The translations under genes were made by a program, and so were the position numbers. A model generated the notes under the pieces. That model was given only the letters and a program-made list of their open reading frames with translations. It did not search any database and was not told where the DNA came from. This document shows, piece after piece, positions 13,693 through 20,984 of a stretch of 29,437 nucleotides of DNA. Numbering within the stretch: the stretch's first letter is position 1; each line of letters begins with the position of its first letter. This DNA is from a virus, in the IMG/VR virus record IMGVR_UViG_3300042484_000088, positions 1-29,437 of that record; one strand, given 5' to 3'.

Positions 13693-14155
13693 CATCATAT
13701 TAGAACTTTGGGAAAGCAGAGAACTTAAGGAAGCAATAGACAAAATGCAGCCTGAAGATTTACGAGAAGATTTAAGAAGTGAAATATTTAAAGTGCTATG
13801 CGAAATGGACGAAGAGCGTTTAATAGATATGCGCACCCGGAACGTATTAAAGTTCTACTTAGTTAGAACTATGATTAATATGATGCAAAGTAATACAAGC
13901 CAATTTTATAGGACATACCGAAAGCCTTTAGAGGTTGAATTAATAGTACACGATAGGGACGAGGACTTGCTTAACAAAGTAGAAGACGAACTATCCAAGA
14001 TGCACTGGTATAAAGCGGAACTTTTAAGGGTGTATGCTATAAAGCATAACTGCAACGCTAAAGAATTAAGCAGAGTAACAGGCATACCTTATATGTCAAT
14101 ACATAGGGAACTTAAACTAACTAAACGAGAACTTAAAAAACAATTACGAAAATGA
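13679..14155 (+). CDS. Sigma factor-like transcription regulator
   Basis: 158 residues. The N-terminal half resembles sigma-70 region 2 (EDLREDLRSEIFKVLCEMDE, RNVLKFYLVRTMINMMQ). The C-terminal half resembles region 4, with a helix-turn-helix at about 126-146 (CNAKELSRVTGIPYMSIHRE) and a Lys/Arg-rich end. This two-part layout fits a small phage sigma-like factor that could direct host RNA polymerase to late promoters. The motif pair at 28739 and 29355 is a candidate target. It could also be a packaging-type HTH protein, but region order favours sigma. Confidence 0.65.
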   Translation: MNKNSIILELWESRELKEAIDKMQPEDLREDLRSEIFKVLCEMDEERLIDMRTRNVLKFYLVRTMINMMQSNTSQFYRTYRKPLEVELIVHDRDEDLLNKVEDELSKMHWYKAELLRVYAIKHNCNAKELSRVTGIPYMSIHRELKLTKRELKKQLRK

Positions 14156-14385
14156 TAATTATAGCAGCGATATGCTTTGCAATATTCTTTGTAGAGATAC
14201 ATCAATTCCATAGAAAATGGTATTTAGATTTTAAGCCTTTTAGTTGCACGAGTTGTTTAGCAGCTTGGACAGGTTTGATTTTATATTTACTACCTGCAAT
14301 ATGTACTGACATCATAGCGTTTGTATTTATTCCGGGAGTGTTAGCACCTTTACTTTCTAAACTAATGTGGAACTTATGGAAATAG
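14152..14385 (+). CDS. Small membrane protein with CTSC motif
   Basis: 77 residues: N-terminal membrane helix (MIIIAAICFAIFFVEI), a cytoplasmic/periplasmic loop FKPFSCTSCLAAW with a CxxC pair, then one or two further hydrophobic segments (LILYLLPAICTDIIAFVFI). The KPF-xCxxC-LAxW pattern recurs in Bacteroidetes phage membrane proteins of unknown function. It overlaps both neighbours. The cysteines may bind metal or form a redox pair. Confidence 0.7.
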   Translation: MIIIAAICFAIFFVEIHQFHRKWYLDFKPFSCTSCLAAWTGLILYLLPAICTDIIAFVFIPGVLAPLLSKLMWNLWK

Positions 14386-14615
14386 AACACCGCAATTATT
14401 TAGACCTTCATAGACCAAACTACGAAATGGTGCAGAATGGTTATGTAAGGAATATAGATTTAGACATCTTAAAAATGTATGAGCATATTTATCGCAAGTA
14501 TATGAGTCCAGATTTTATATTGACAATTTGGTGCAGCCATTGTATATTTGATATGATTAAAAGGCTTTACGAATGGTACGATTTACAACCTAAAAATAAA
14601 AAAAAGAATGGCTAA
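14367..14615 (+). CDS. Small phage protein with WCSHC motif, 82 aa
   Basis: A helical protein: HRNYLDLHRPNYEMVQNG, then LDILKMYEHIYRKYM, then LTIWCSHCIFDMIKRLYEWY with a CxxC pair and a Lys/Asn tail. The same order of pieces occurs in many small phage proteins. The cysteines suggest a metal site. ATG at 14376 (MEIEHR) is an alternative start nine bases downstream, less overlapped by the previous gene. Function unknown. Confidence 0.65.
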   Translation: MELMEIEHRNYLDLHRPNYEMVQNGYVRNIDLDILKMYEHIYRKYMSPDFILTIWCSHCIFDMIKRLYEWYDLQPKNKKKNG

Positions 14616-15087
14616 CTTTATCCACCCCACCGCTATCATTGGCGATAACGTAATTATTGGAGACGGAAACTACATTGGTGCTTATTGTATTATCGGAGAC
14701 AAAGCAGAGCATAAGAAGTTCTGGAATAAAGAAAAAGGAAAAGTATACATAGGCGATAACAATGTTATTACAGGACTTGTAACAATAGATGCCGGAACCG
14801 AAATAGATACCTTTATTGGCAATAATTGTTTTATAATGAAACACGCACACATAGGACACGATTGCACAATCTTAGACAATGTAACAATAAGTTGCGGAGC
14901 AAAAATAGGTGGGCATTCTATTGTAGACAAAGGTGCTAATATAGGACTTAACGCAGTTCTGCATCAATTTGCAAACGTAGGAGAAAATTGTATGATAGGA
15001 GCAAGTGCTTTTTTAAAAGGAGATGCAAAACCAAATACTAAATACGCAGGAGTACCGGCAAGGGAAATCGGCTCAAACATAAGATAA
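14608..15087 (+). CDS. LpxA-like left-handed beta-helix acyltransferase
   Basis: 159 residues of hexapeptide repeats (FIHPTAIIGDNVIIGD onward). The region NNCFIMKHAHIGHDCTI, then GGH, then LHQF copies the LpxA active-site region. His81, His84, His103 and His119 are spaced 3, 19 and 16 apart, exactly as His122, 125, 144 and 160 of E. coli LpxA, where His125 is the catalytic base. The C-terminal helical domain of LpxA (262 aa) is missing. LpxA acylates UDP-GlcNAc in lipid A synthesis. Here the likely role is acylation of a nucleotide sugar for surface glycan or lipid A modification, beside two glycosyltransferases. The substrate is inferred. Confidence 0.75.
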   Translation: MANFIHPTAIIGDNVIIGDGNYIGAYCIIGDKAEHKKFWNKEKGKVYIGDNNVITGLVTIDAGTEIDTFIGNNCFIMKHAHIGHDCTILDNVTISCGAKIGGHSIVDKGANIGLNAVLHQFANVGENCMIGASAFLKGDAKPNTKYAGVPAREIGSNIR

Positions 15088-15764
15088 TGAAAGTAGCTAT
15101 TTTATTACTTGCACAAAACAGACACGATTTAACGCAACGTGTAATTAAGCAAAATTTTTTTAACTCTGGTTACAATGCGGACTGCTTCTTAATAGACAAT
15201 GGCAGCGACACACACGAAACTTTTAATTATCCTTTTACAGGATATGACTTATCAAAAGAAAAGCGAGGCATAGCAGCCGGAGTAAATGCAGGGTTACGCA
15301 TAACCCAAAACTATGATGCGGTTTGTTTATTAGCTAATGACATTTTACTTCCTGAGAATTGGTTAGCTAAGTTTGTTTTGTTTGCACAACGAATAGAAAA
15401 GACAGGCATTATTGGAATACATTGTGTAGAAGCTTTACCGCCATTAGAAGACGGGGTACATAAAACGCATACCCCTTTTGGAGATAACTTTATTACCCGT
15501 GAACTAATAGATGCGGTTGGGGGTTACAATGAAGCTTATGACCCTTATGGAATGCAAGACAGAGATTATGGGGAACGTGCAACTATCTCAGGCTTTACTA
15601 ACTATTACCTTCCAGATATGAGGTCGGAACACATAGGACACGATGTCGGCAACGGAACGGAGTACAGACGAATGAAAGACGAAAGCTTGGCACGGGCGCA
15701 AAGTGTCTGGGAAAAATACCAAGACATCTATCACAACCAAAAGAATATAAGATGCGAATTTTAA
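15087..15764 (+). CDS. Glycosyltransferase, GT-A fold (GT2-like)
   Basis: 225 residues. VAILLLAQNRHDL and CFLIDNGSD form the nucleotide-sugar-binding start of a GT2-type Rossmann fold. GIAAGVNAGL and LLANDILLP follow, where AND replaces the usual DxD metal site. The acceptor part has GGYNEAYDPYGMQDRDYGER, in which the acidic residues may include the catalytic base, and a terminal helical region. It starts at the stop of the acyltransferase (overlapping TAATG). Likely transfers a sugar to phage DNA, virion protein or host surface glycan; the sequence does not say which. Confidence 0.8.
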   Translation: MKVAILLLAQNRHDLTQRVIKQNFFNSGYNADCFLIDNGSDTHETFNYPFTGYDLSKEKRGIAAGVNAGLRITQNYDAVCLLANDILLPENWLAKFVLFAQRIEKTGIIGIHCVEALPPLEDGVHKTHTPFGDNFITRELIDAVGGYNEAYDPYGMQDRDYGERATISGFTNYYLPDMRSEHIGHDVGNGTEYRRMKDESLARAQSVWEKYQDIYHNQKNIRCEF

Positions 15765-15777
15765 TAAAAAATCAAAA

Positions 15778-16140
15778 ATGAAATACTCTTCAAGTTTCAC
15801 ACACGATTTAAACTTTGGAGAACTTGCAGAAGATTGGGTTAAAAATATATTTTCTGAAGGCACAAAAGTTGAAGTTAAAAGTGATACAATGGCTCATATA
15901 ACAGGAAATATATTTATAGAATACGAGTCAAGGGGTAAGCCATCTGGTATTGCTACAACTGATGCTAACTATTGGATTTATAAAATTAATGAATTAAACT
16001 TTGCATTAATATTTGATGTTATAAAATTAAAAGAAAAACTAAGATACTATTTTAAAAACAATATGTATATGAAAAATGGTGGCGACAATAATACATCAAA
16101 AGGCTTTTTAATTCCAATAACACAAATACTTAAAGCATAA
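15778..16140 (+). CDS. PD-(D/E)XK-like protein, 120 aa
   Basis: Opens with FTHDLNFGELAEDWVKNIF, then KVEVKSD (an E-x-K motif), GNIFIEYESRGKPSGIATT and ADANYWIY-like strands. The acidic helix, the ExK strand and the FIEYES strand fit a small restriction-endonuclease-like fold seen in phage hypotheticals. The DNA is more AT-rich than its neighbours, which suggests a later insertion between the two glycosyltransferases. The sequence does not establish whether it is an active nuclease. Confidence 0.55.
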   Translation: MKYSSSFTHDLNFGELAEDWVKNIFSEGTKVEVKSDTMAHITGNIFIEYESRGKPSGIATTDANYWIYKINELNFALIFDVIKLKEKLRYYFKNNMYMKNGGDNNTSKGFLIPITQILKA

Positions 16141-17135
16141 TGAGAATACTTTGTATAACTTCTGCTAACTCAGGCGTTGGACTTCACCGAATAATGATGC
16201 CGATAGTACACTTAGAAAAGGAGTACGCACTTATTACAGATGTATTAAATGACGAACTACTTGAGCAGGGGTGGGATATTGTGCTTATGAATAGAATGCT
16301 TAATGAGATAGATGCAAAGCAAATGGACACCTGGAGAACTAAGTACGGCTTTAAGTTGGTAGTAGACAATGACGATTACTGGGAACTAAACGAAAGCCAT
16401 ATATTGTATTTAAGATATAAGATTAACAATATACCTAAACTAATTACCGATTACTTAAAGATAGCAGACCTATGCACCTGCACTCACGAAAGGTTAGCAG
16501 GAGAGATAAGTCCTTACAATAAGAACGTTCACATATTACCAAACGCTTTACCCTACGGGCAAGAGCAGTTCCAGGATAACAAGACCGAAGATTACAAGGT
16601 TAGATTGTTTTGGTCAGGAAGCGGAACGCACGAAAGGGATATTGAAATACTAAGGCAGCCGTTTAAAAGGTTACAAGGTATGAATATAAGAACTGTAATA
16701 GCAGGTTACAATGACGGGGAGAAACCTATCTGGGATAAAATGATTGATGCCTTTACTTGCGGACTAAAGCTTAACCCCACAATCTATAACTATGCAAGGG
16801 TTACGGAATATATGGGTGCTTATACAGATAGCGATATTTCAGTTATTCCTTTAGTAGATAATAAGTTTAACGCTATGAAGTCAAATTTAAAGGTATTAGA
16901 AACGGCTGCTAAAAAGAACCCTGCCATAGTTAGCTATGTCAATCCTTACTTAGATATGCCGGTACATTACGTTAAAAGCCAAAAGGATTGGTACAAACAT
17001 ATAAGAGATTTAGTAAGTGATGCGGATATGCGAAAGGAAAGCGGACAGAAGTTGTTTGAGTTCTGCCAAAAGAAGTATAACTTTGACGAGATAAATTTAG
17101 ACCGAAAGTATATTTATAGTAAACTATGCCAGTAA
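16140..17135 (+). CDS. Glycosyltransferase, GT-B fold
   Basis: 331 residues. The N-terminal Rossmann half has ITSANSGVGLHRIMMP and LVVDNDDYWEL, and the middle has CTCTHERLAGEI and NVHILPNALPYG, typical of GT4-like enzymes. The C-terminal half has VRLFWSGSGTHERDI (donor phosphate loop) and SVIPLVDNKFNAMKSNLKVLE, where Lys and the final Glu match the GT-B donor-binding E motif. It overlaps the PD-(D/E)XK-like gene stop and is overlapped by the next gene. With the acyltransferase and the GT-A enzyme it forms a surface or DNA modification set. Confidence 0.8.
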   Translation: MRILCITSANSGVGLHRIMMPIVHLEKEYALITDVLNDELLEQGWDIVLMNRMLNEIDAKQMDTWRTKYGFKLVVDNDDYWELNESHILYLRYKINNIPKLITDYLKIADLCTCTHERLAGEISPYNKNVHILPNALPYGQEQFQDNKTEDYKVRLFWSGSGTHERDIEILRQPFKRLQGMNIRTVIAGYNDGEKPIWDKMIDAFTCGLKLNPTIYNYARVTEYMGAYTDSDISVIPLVDNKFNAMKSNLKVLETAAKKNPAIVSYVNPYLDMPVHYVKSQKDWYKHIRDLVSDADMRKESGQKLFEFCQKKYNFDEINLDRKYIYSKLCQ

Positions 17136-17548
17136 TAAAATGCTCTAATGGGAAATACCGGATTGGAAATGGCGGTTGCGTTTACGATACCGAAGAGAAG
17201 GCTAACAAAGTTTGGAAGGCTATCCTTGCAGGTGGTAAATTTGCTGAAAGCTATACCGACTATCCTGAGTCAGCAACTAACAACGCAAAGAGGGCAATAG
17301 AATGGGCTGAGAAAAATGGTTGGGGTTCGTGCGGAGAAGCAACTGGTAAGGCAAGAGCAAGACAGTTGGCAAATCGTGAGCCGATTAGTAGAGACACGAT
17401 TGCTCGTATGGCTTCGTTTAAAAGACATCAGCAACATAAAGACGTTCCTTACAGTGAAGGTTGTGGTGGGTTAATGTGGGACGCTTGGGGCGGAACTTCT
17501 GGTGTTGAGTGGGCGATTAACAAACTAAAAGAAATAGACAAAAAATAA
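17126..17548 (+). CDS. Conserved phage protein with prohead-protease-associated domain
   Basis: 140 residues in two parts. Residues 1-35 (IKCSNGKYRIGNGGCVYDTE) form a small Cys-bearing module. Residues 40-138 (YTDYPESATNNAKRAIEWAE, GEATGKARARQLANREPIS, TIARMASFKRHQQH, GGLMWDAWGGTSGVEWA) form a domain I know from the ends of XkdF-type proteases and nearby head proteins. Here it stands alone, far from the protease gene at 28780. It probably works in head assembly. No catalytic residues identified. Confidence 0.6.
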   Translation: MPVIKCSNGKYRIGNGGCVYDTEEKANKVWKAILAGGKFAESYTDYPESATNNAKRAIEWAEKNGWGSCGEATGKARARQLANREPISRDTIARMASFKRHQQHKDVPYSEGCGGLMWDAWGGTSGVEWAINKLKEIDKK

Positions 17549-17550
17549 TT

Positions 17551-17608
17551 TGCATACTTAAATTTTTTATTTATTAATCAACGGAAAATTTAATGGGGAA
17601 AGTATGCA
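17551..17608 (+). promoter_or_regulatory. Hairpin covering the HNH start codon
   Basis: TGCATACTT (17551-17559) pairs perfectly with AAGTATGCA (17600-17608). The upper stem 17560-17566 pairs with 17585-17591, with an 8-nt internal loop on the 3' side and an 18-nt apical loop. The start codon ATG (17604-17606) lies in the lower stem, so the folded mRNA would hide it. Confidence 0.45.
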
Positions 17609-17858
17609 GAAACACACGCAAATCTACTTACAAGGAATGGGCTATGACGCTACATCGTTTGTTCCTTGTGAGGTTTGTGGTGGTGTAGGAACTGACATAC
17701 ATCACATAGAAGCGAGGGGAATGGGGGGAACTAAAAAGGCAGACGTAATAGAAAACCTAATGTGTTGTTGTAGAGAATGCCATATTAAGTACGGAGACAA
17801 GAAACAATATAAAGAGTTTTTAAAAGATATACACGCAAAGAATTATGGCAAAAGGTAA
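17604..17858 (+). CDS. HNH endonuclease-like protein
   Basis: 84 residues: CEVCG (Cys22, Cys25), DIHHIEARGMGG with His33-His34, ENLMCCCRECH with Asn51 and Cys56/59, and His60. This is the beta-beta-alpha-metal HNH core with a four-Cys zinc site. Small HNH proteins encoded beside the terminase genes are common in HK97-like phages, where they assist terminase cleavage at packaging sites. Three genes separate it from the small subunit. The start is the first ATG, masked by the hairpin at 17551-17608. Confidence 0.8.
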   Translation: MQKHTQIYLQGMGYDATSFVPCEVCGGVGTDIHHIEARGMGGTKKADVIENLMCCCRECHIKYGDKKQYKEFLKDIHAKNYGKR

Positions 17859-17967
17859 CGAGAATAAGAACAAAATTTCATTCGGGAAAAGGAAGCGAGG
17901 CTCTGCAAAGAAGTCCTTTAATAAGCACACGCCCAGAGAAAAAGCATATAGAGGTCAAGGACGATGA
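17845..17967 (+). CDS. Small, very basic protein, 40 aa
   Basis: ATG at 17845 overlaps the HNH gene end, and the stop overlaps the next start as ATGA (17964-17967). The product (AKGNENKNKISFGKRKRG to EKAYRGQGR) is about one-third Lys/Arg with few hydrophobic residues. Overlaps on both sides and the recurrent KISFGKR/YRGQGR pieces, which I recall from other Bacteroidetes phages, support a real gene. It may bind nucleic acid near the packaging machinery. Function unknown. Confidence 0.65.
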   Translation: MAKGNENKNKISFGKRKRGSAKKSFNKHTPREKAYRGQGR

Positions 17968-18185
17968 GAAAACTAAATGCTATATGGCTTATCCTAACAC
18001 ACAAGGCTTACTTCCTTGCAGTATGTAAGACGGGTAAAGACGGAGACGATATGACCACGATAGGACATTACACCTATGCAATGGCAGAAACTTTAATCAA
18101 TAAGCACATAGCAGACGTAGACACTTATTTAGACCAAGAAGACGCAATAGACGAAGCAAACGATATAATTAACGGCATACTATGA
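17964..18185 (+). CDS. Hypothetical protein, 73 aa
   Basis: A helical N-terminus (KLNAIWLILTHKAYFLAVC, hydrophobic but with polar breaks), a GKDGDDMTTIGHYTY segment and an acidic C-terminal helix (DQEDAIDEANDIINGIL). No catalytic motif. ATGA overlaps on both sides place it in the packaging operon. Function unknown. Confidence 0.7.
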   Translation: MRKLNAIWLILTHKAYFLAVCKTGKDGDDMTTIGHYTYAMAETLINKHIADVDTYLDQEDAIDEANDIINGIL

Positions 18186-18535
18186 TAATACTATCAAGCC
18201 AAGTAGAGAGCATAGCCTCACGCAAAGACAAAACAATCAAGCTAACTTTAGCAACCCAAGAACTAAGTCCTAAAGATGCAGCTAACCTATTCCAACTTAA
18301 CCAACAATTTTGCTACTTAGCAATTAAAGAAGAGCCGTTTAGTAAAGAAGAGCAAGACATCGTAGAAAACCTTAAAGCAGACCCGGACACCTTTAAGACA
18401 CCGAGCCAAAGATTACGAGGCATCTTATACAGAACATACGAACAAGACAACGAAGGGTATAAAGATTTTAACACATATTACCTATCCGTTATGGACAGGA
18501 TATGTCAGCACTATAAAACAAAAATAGATGGGTAG
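18182..18535 (+). CDS. Conserved phage protein upstream of terminase, 117 aa
   Basis: IILSSQVESIASRKDKTIKL, then a beta strand (LTLATQELSPKDAA), a helical middle (LFQLNQQFCYLAIKEEPF) and SQRLRGILYRTYEQD near residues 79-93. This pattern is familiar from genes just before terminase small subunits in Bacteroidetes phages. It is probably a DNA-binding or packaging accessory, but no known domain is evident. It overlaps the small terminase gene by eight bases. Confidence 0.7.
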   Translation: MIILSSQVESIASRKDKTIKLTLATQELSPKDAANLFQLNQQFCYLAIKEEPFSKEEQDIVENLKADPDTFKTPSQRLRGILYRTYEQDNEGYKDFNTYYLSVMDRICQHYKTKIDG

Positions 18536-18938
18536 GCATAAAGCAATAGAAACACCAGAGTTAATGCTTCAATATTTTACTGAGTATTGCGAGTATTGTA
18601 AAAGCAATCCAATTAAGGTACACGATTTCGTAGGCAAAGACGGAGACGAAGTTTACAGATTAAGGGAGCGACCTTTGACAATAGAAGGCTTTGAGAACTA
18701 TTGTTACAATCAAGGAGTTATAAGCGATTTAGGAAGATACTTTGCCAATTTAGATAATGCTTATGAGGATTTTCGTACCATCTGTTCGCGTATTAAGAAA
18801 ACAATTAGACAAGACCAAATCGAAGGTGGTATGGCAGGGGTTTACAATCCAAGCATAACTCAGCGTTTGAATAGCTTAGTAGAGAAGTCCGAAAACAAGC
18901 ACGAAGTAAGCGAGATTAAAATAACTTACGATAGATAA
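18528..18938 (+). CDS. terS: Terminase small subunit
   Basis: 136 residues: GRHKAIETPELMLQYFTEYC and a following HTH-like segment (TIEGFENYCYNQGVISDLGR), then an oligomerisation helix region (FRTICSRIKKTIRQDQ) and a C-terminal tail. This fits the DNA-packaging small subunit that recognises the packaging site and hands the genome to TerL. It ends exactly at the ATG of the large subunit (TAATG). The assignment is by pattern and position. Confidence 0.75.
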   Translation: MGRHKAIETPELMLQYFTEYCEYCKSNPIKVHDFVGKDGDEVYRLRERPLTIEGFENYCYNQGVISDLGRYFANLDNAYEDFRTICSRIKKTIRQDQIEGGMAGVYNPSITQRLNSLVEKSENKHEVSEIKITYDR

Positions 18939-20104
18939 TGCAGACAGTAGGCTTGAAGTTACATAACCCCCACCCATCGCAAAAGCAAGTAATTGAATGC
19001 GATAGTAGGTTTATTGTAATGATGGCAGGTAGAAGGTTTGGTAAGTCATTGATTAGCCAAACGATAAGCATAGAAACTGCAGTGAATAAAAAGCGTGTAG
19101 CTTACATTACACCTACTTACCAATTAGGCAAAATATTCTTTAAGGAAATAGTTGATTTATTGCCATTGGAGATATATTCTAAGAACGAAAGCGACCTGGT
19201 TATAACTTTCATAACGGGCGGCAGCATACGTTTTTTTACGGGCGAAAGGTTGGACAATCTTCGTGGTTTAAAGTTTCACTTAGCCGTAATAGATGAGGCT
19301 TCGTTTATACCTAACTTAGAAGACGGGTGGCTCAACTCAATAAGACCTACCTTAACTGACTACAAGGGTAAAGCTATATTCTTAAGCACCCCTAAAGGTA
19401 AAAACTACTTCTTTAGTTTGTTTAGCAAAGCCGAACCCGATTGGAAAAGCTTTAAGTTTACTACATACGATAACCCTTACATTGACCCCAATGAAATAGA
19501 CGATGCGAGGAAGCAACTGCCAGACGTTGTGTTTGAGCAGGAGTATATGGCAAACCCTGCTGAGAACGCAGCAAACCCTTTTGGTAGCCAACACATTCGC
19601 AAATGTTTACACCCAGTAACAACTATGCCGGTAGTAGCTTATGGGATTGACTTAGCCAAGTCGGTCGATTGGACAGTTATCGTAGGCTTAGACGAAGACG
19701 GAAATGTGGCTTATTTTGACCGCTTTCAAATGGATTGGCATAATACCAAGCAAACTATCCTTAGGCTGCCTAAATGCCCTATCCTTGTCGATAGTACGGG
19801 GGTTGGTGACCCTATCCTTGAGGACTTACAAAGAGAAGGGGTAATGATACAAGGCTTAAAGTTTACAAGTTCAAGTAAGCAGCAGCTTATGGAAGGCTTA
19901 CAGGCTGCGATACATCAAGGTAAGATAGGCTATCCTGAGGGGATAATAAGCCAGGAACTTGAAGTATTTGAGTATCAATACACGGCAACCGGGGTAAAGT
20001 ATTCCGCACCTTCAGGCTTTCACGATGATGCGGTTGTAGGCTTGGCTTTGGCTTGGCAGAACTTCAGCCTTAAACGTGGCACGGGCAGATATGCCTTCCT
20101 ATAA
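18938..20104 (+). CDS. terL: Terminase large subunit
   Basis: 388 residues with both domains. ATPase: Walker A AGRRFGKS (30-37), Walker B LAVIDEAS (115-122), coupling motif FLSTPKGK (148-155). Nuclease (RNase H-like): GIDLAKSVDW with Asp238, ILVDSTGVGD with Asp285, and FHDDAVVGLALA with Asp363/364. It drives genome translocation into proheads and makes the cuts. It is slightly short for the family because the N-terminal region is compact. Followed by a 20105-20187 gap with a promoter. Confidence 0.95.
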   Translation: MQTVGLKLHNPHPSQKQVIECDSRFIVMMAGRRFGKSLISQTISIETAVNKKRVAYITPTYQLGKIFFKEIVDLLPLEIYSKNESDLVITFITGGSIRFFTGERLDNLRGLKFHLAVIDEASFIPNLEDGWLNSIRPTLTDYKGKAIFLSTPKGKNYFFSLFSKAEPDWKSFKFTTYDNPYIDPNEIDDARKQLPDVVFEQEYMANPAENAANPFGSQHIRKCLHPVTTMPVVAYGIDLAKSVDWTVIVGLDEDGNVAYFDRFQMDWHNTKQTILRLPKCPILVDSTGVGDPILEDLQREGVMIQGLKFTSSSKQQLMEGLQAAIHQGKIGYPEGIISQELEVFEYQYTATGVKYSAPSGFHDDAVVGLALAWQNFSLKRGTGRYAFL

Positions 20105-20128
20105 TTGCAACAAGGTTACAAAAATAAA

Positions 20129-20159
20129 TTTGGTGGATTGTGTAGAACTTGTATATTTG
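20129..20159 (+). promoter_or_regulatory. Promoter for the small-protein/tail-chaperone block
   Basis: TTTG at 20129-20132, 19 bases, then the exact -7 box TATATTTG at 20152-20159: the best consensus match in the window. It lies in the gap after the terminase gene. The start would be near 20165, about 23 bases before the first ATG at 20188. Confidence 0.7.
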
Positions 20160-20187
20160 GTTATTATTTAATCAAAACACAAACACA

Positions 20188-20274
20188 ATGAAAAAAGAAA
20201 CCGCACAACTTTTAGCAGTATTTTTAGTAGCTTGTTACCTTATTGGGCAACTTCAAGACATCTACTCGAAATGA
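20188..20274 (+). CDS. Small membrane protein, 28 aa
   Basis: KKETAQLLAVFLVACYLIGQ followed by a short polar tail: one membrane helix with a positively charged N-terminus. It is the first ATG after the strong promoter, and the stop overlaps the next start (ATGA at 20271-20274). Its tiny size is compensated by promoter, topology and coupling evidence. Confidence 0.5.
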   Translation: MKKETAQLLAVFLVACYLIGQLQDIYSK

Positions 20275-20396
20275 TTTACGCTATTTGCCTTCTGCTAATT
20301 GCAACAGGTTTTGTAATGGCAGCTTTAACTGACTATTTAATTAAACACAATGACACAAAGCGCAAAAGAATACATAGACAAATATTACGCAAGTGA
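20271..20396 (+). CDS. Small membrane protein, 41 aa
   Basis: A membrane helix (IYAICLLLIATGFVMAAL) then a strongly basic tail (TKRKRIHRQILRK). The last 47 bases overlap the gene at 20350 in another frame. With its 28-aa neighbour it forms a coupled pair of micro-membrane proteins, both first on this transcript. Superinfection exclusion or membrane remodelling is conceivable but unsupported. Confidence 0.45.
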   Translation: MIYAICLLLIATGFVMAALTDYLIKHNDTKRKRIHRQILRK

Positions 20397-20562
20397 ACCT
20401 ATTAGTATAATGATGTCTAACATAGATGCTACATATTTGGAGATACTTACTTACTGCAACGAGAAGGGTTACGAACCTGCAAAGCGTAGATTAAGGAAAC
20501 CAGAACATAAGTCAATAATCGGCTTTTTTGACATTGATAACTACAAACCCGAAACAATATGA
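20350..20562 (+). CDS. Hypothetical protein, 70 aa
   Basis: Soluble, helical: SAKEYIDKYYASEPISIMM, then YLEILTYCNEKGYEPAKRRLRK, ending FFDIDNYKPETI. The basic RRLRKPEHK patch could bind nucleic acid. ATGA overlap with the next gene. No known family. Confidence 0.6.
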   Translation: MTQSAKEYIDKYYASEPISIMMSNIDATYLEILTYCNEKGYEPAKRRLRKPEHKSIIGFFDIDNYKPETI

Positions 20563-20759
20563 AAACAGGAATGCAAGAATTAATTGAACGTTTAGAAGAT
20601 GAAGATATTAATGTTCCGTATTTAATTAAGTCAGTATATCTTGAAAAAGAAAAAGAGCAGATAATAGATGCTTATTATGGAAATATAGATGGAGTATTTG
20701 GCTATAGAGAAGCAGGAGAAGAATACTACAACCAAACCTACAAACCAAAAACAATATGA
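20559..20759 (+). CDS. Hypothetical acidic protein, 66 aa
   Basis: Acidic and helical (GMQELIERLEDEDINVPYL, YLEKEKEQIIDAYYG), Tyr-rich at the end. No membrane segment. It is coupled by ATGA overlaps to both neighbours, so it belongs to the 20152 transcript. Function unknown. Confidence 0.6.
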   Translation: MKTGMQELIERLEDEDINVPYLIKSVYLEKEKEQIIDAYYGNIDGVFGYREAGEEYYNQTYKPKTI

Positions 20760-20980
20760 GAAAGTTAATCATACCTTTAGCAATAACTTTAGTATTTGCT
20801 TCTTACATCTCAATTCAAAGGAATAAAATGCGGCTTGAAATAGCTGCGATACAATTTAGGGCAGATAGCTTATATGATGAGATTATGCCATTAAAGTACC
20901 AAAATCAAAGGTACGAGTTCATATATGACCAGTTAAGCAATAACCCTGAAGTAATAAGATTATTTAACGAAACAGAATAA
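20756..20980 (+). CDS. Membrane-anchored coiled-coil protein, 74 aa
   Basis: A basic N-terminus then one membrane helix (LIIPLAITLVFASYISI) and a periplasmic or cytoplasmic coiled coil (NKMRLEIAAIQFRADSLYDE). No lipobox. Positive residues before the helix favour an N-in orientation. Function unknown. Confidence 0.6.
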   Translation: MRKLIIPLAITLVFASYISIQRNKMRLEIAAIQFRADSLYDEIMPLKYQNQRYEFIYDQLSNNPEVIRLFNETE

Positions 20981-20984
20981 ACAA

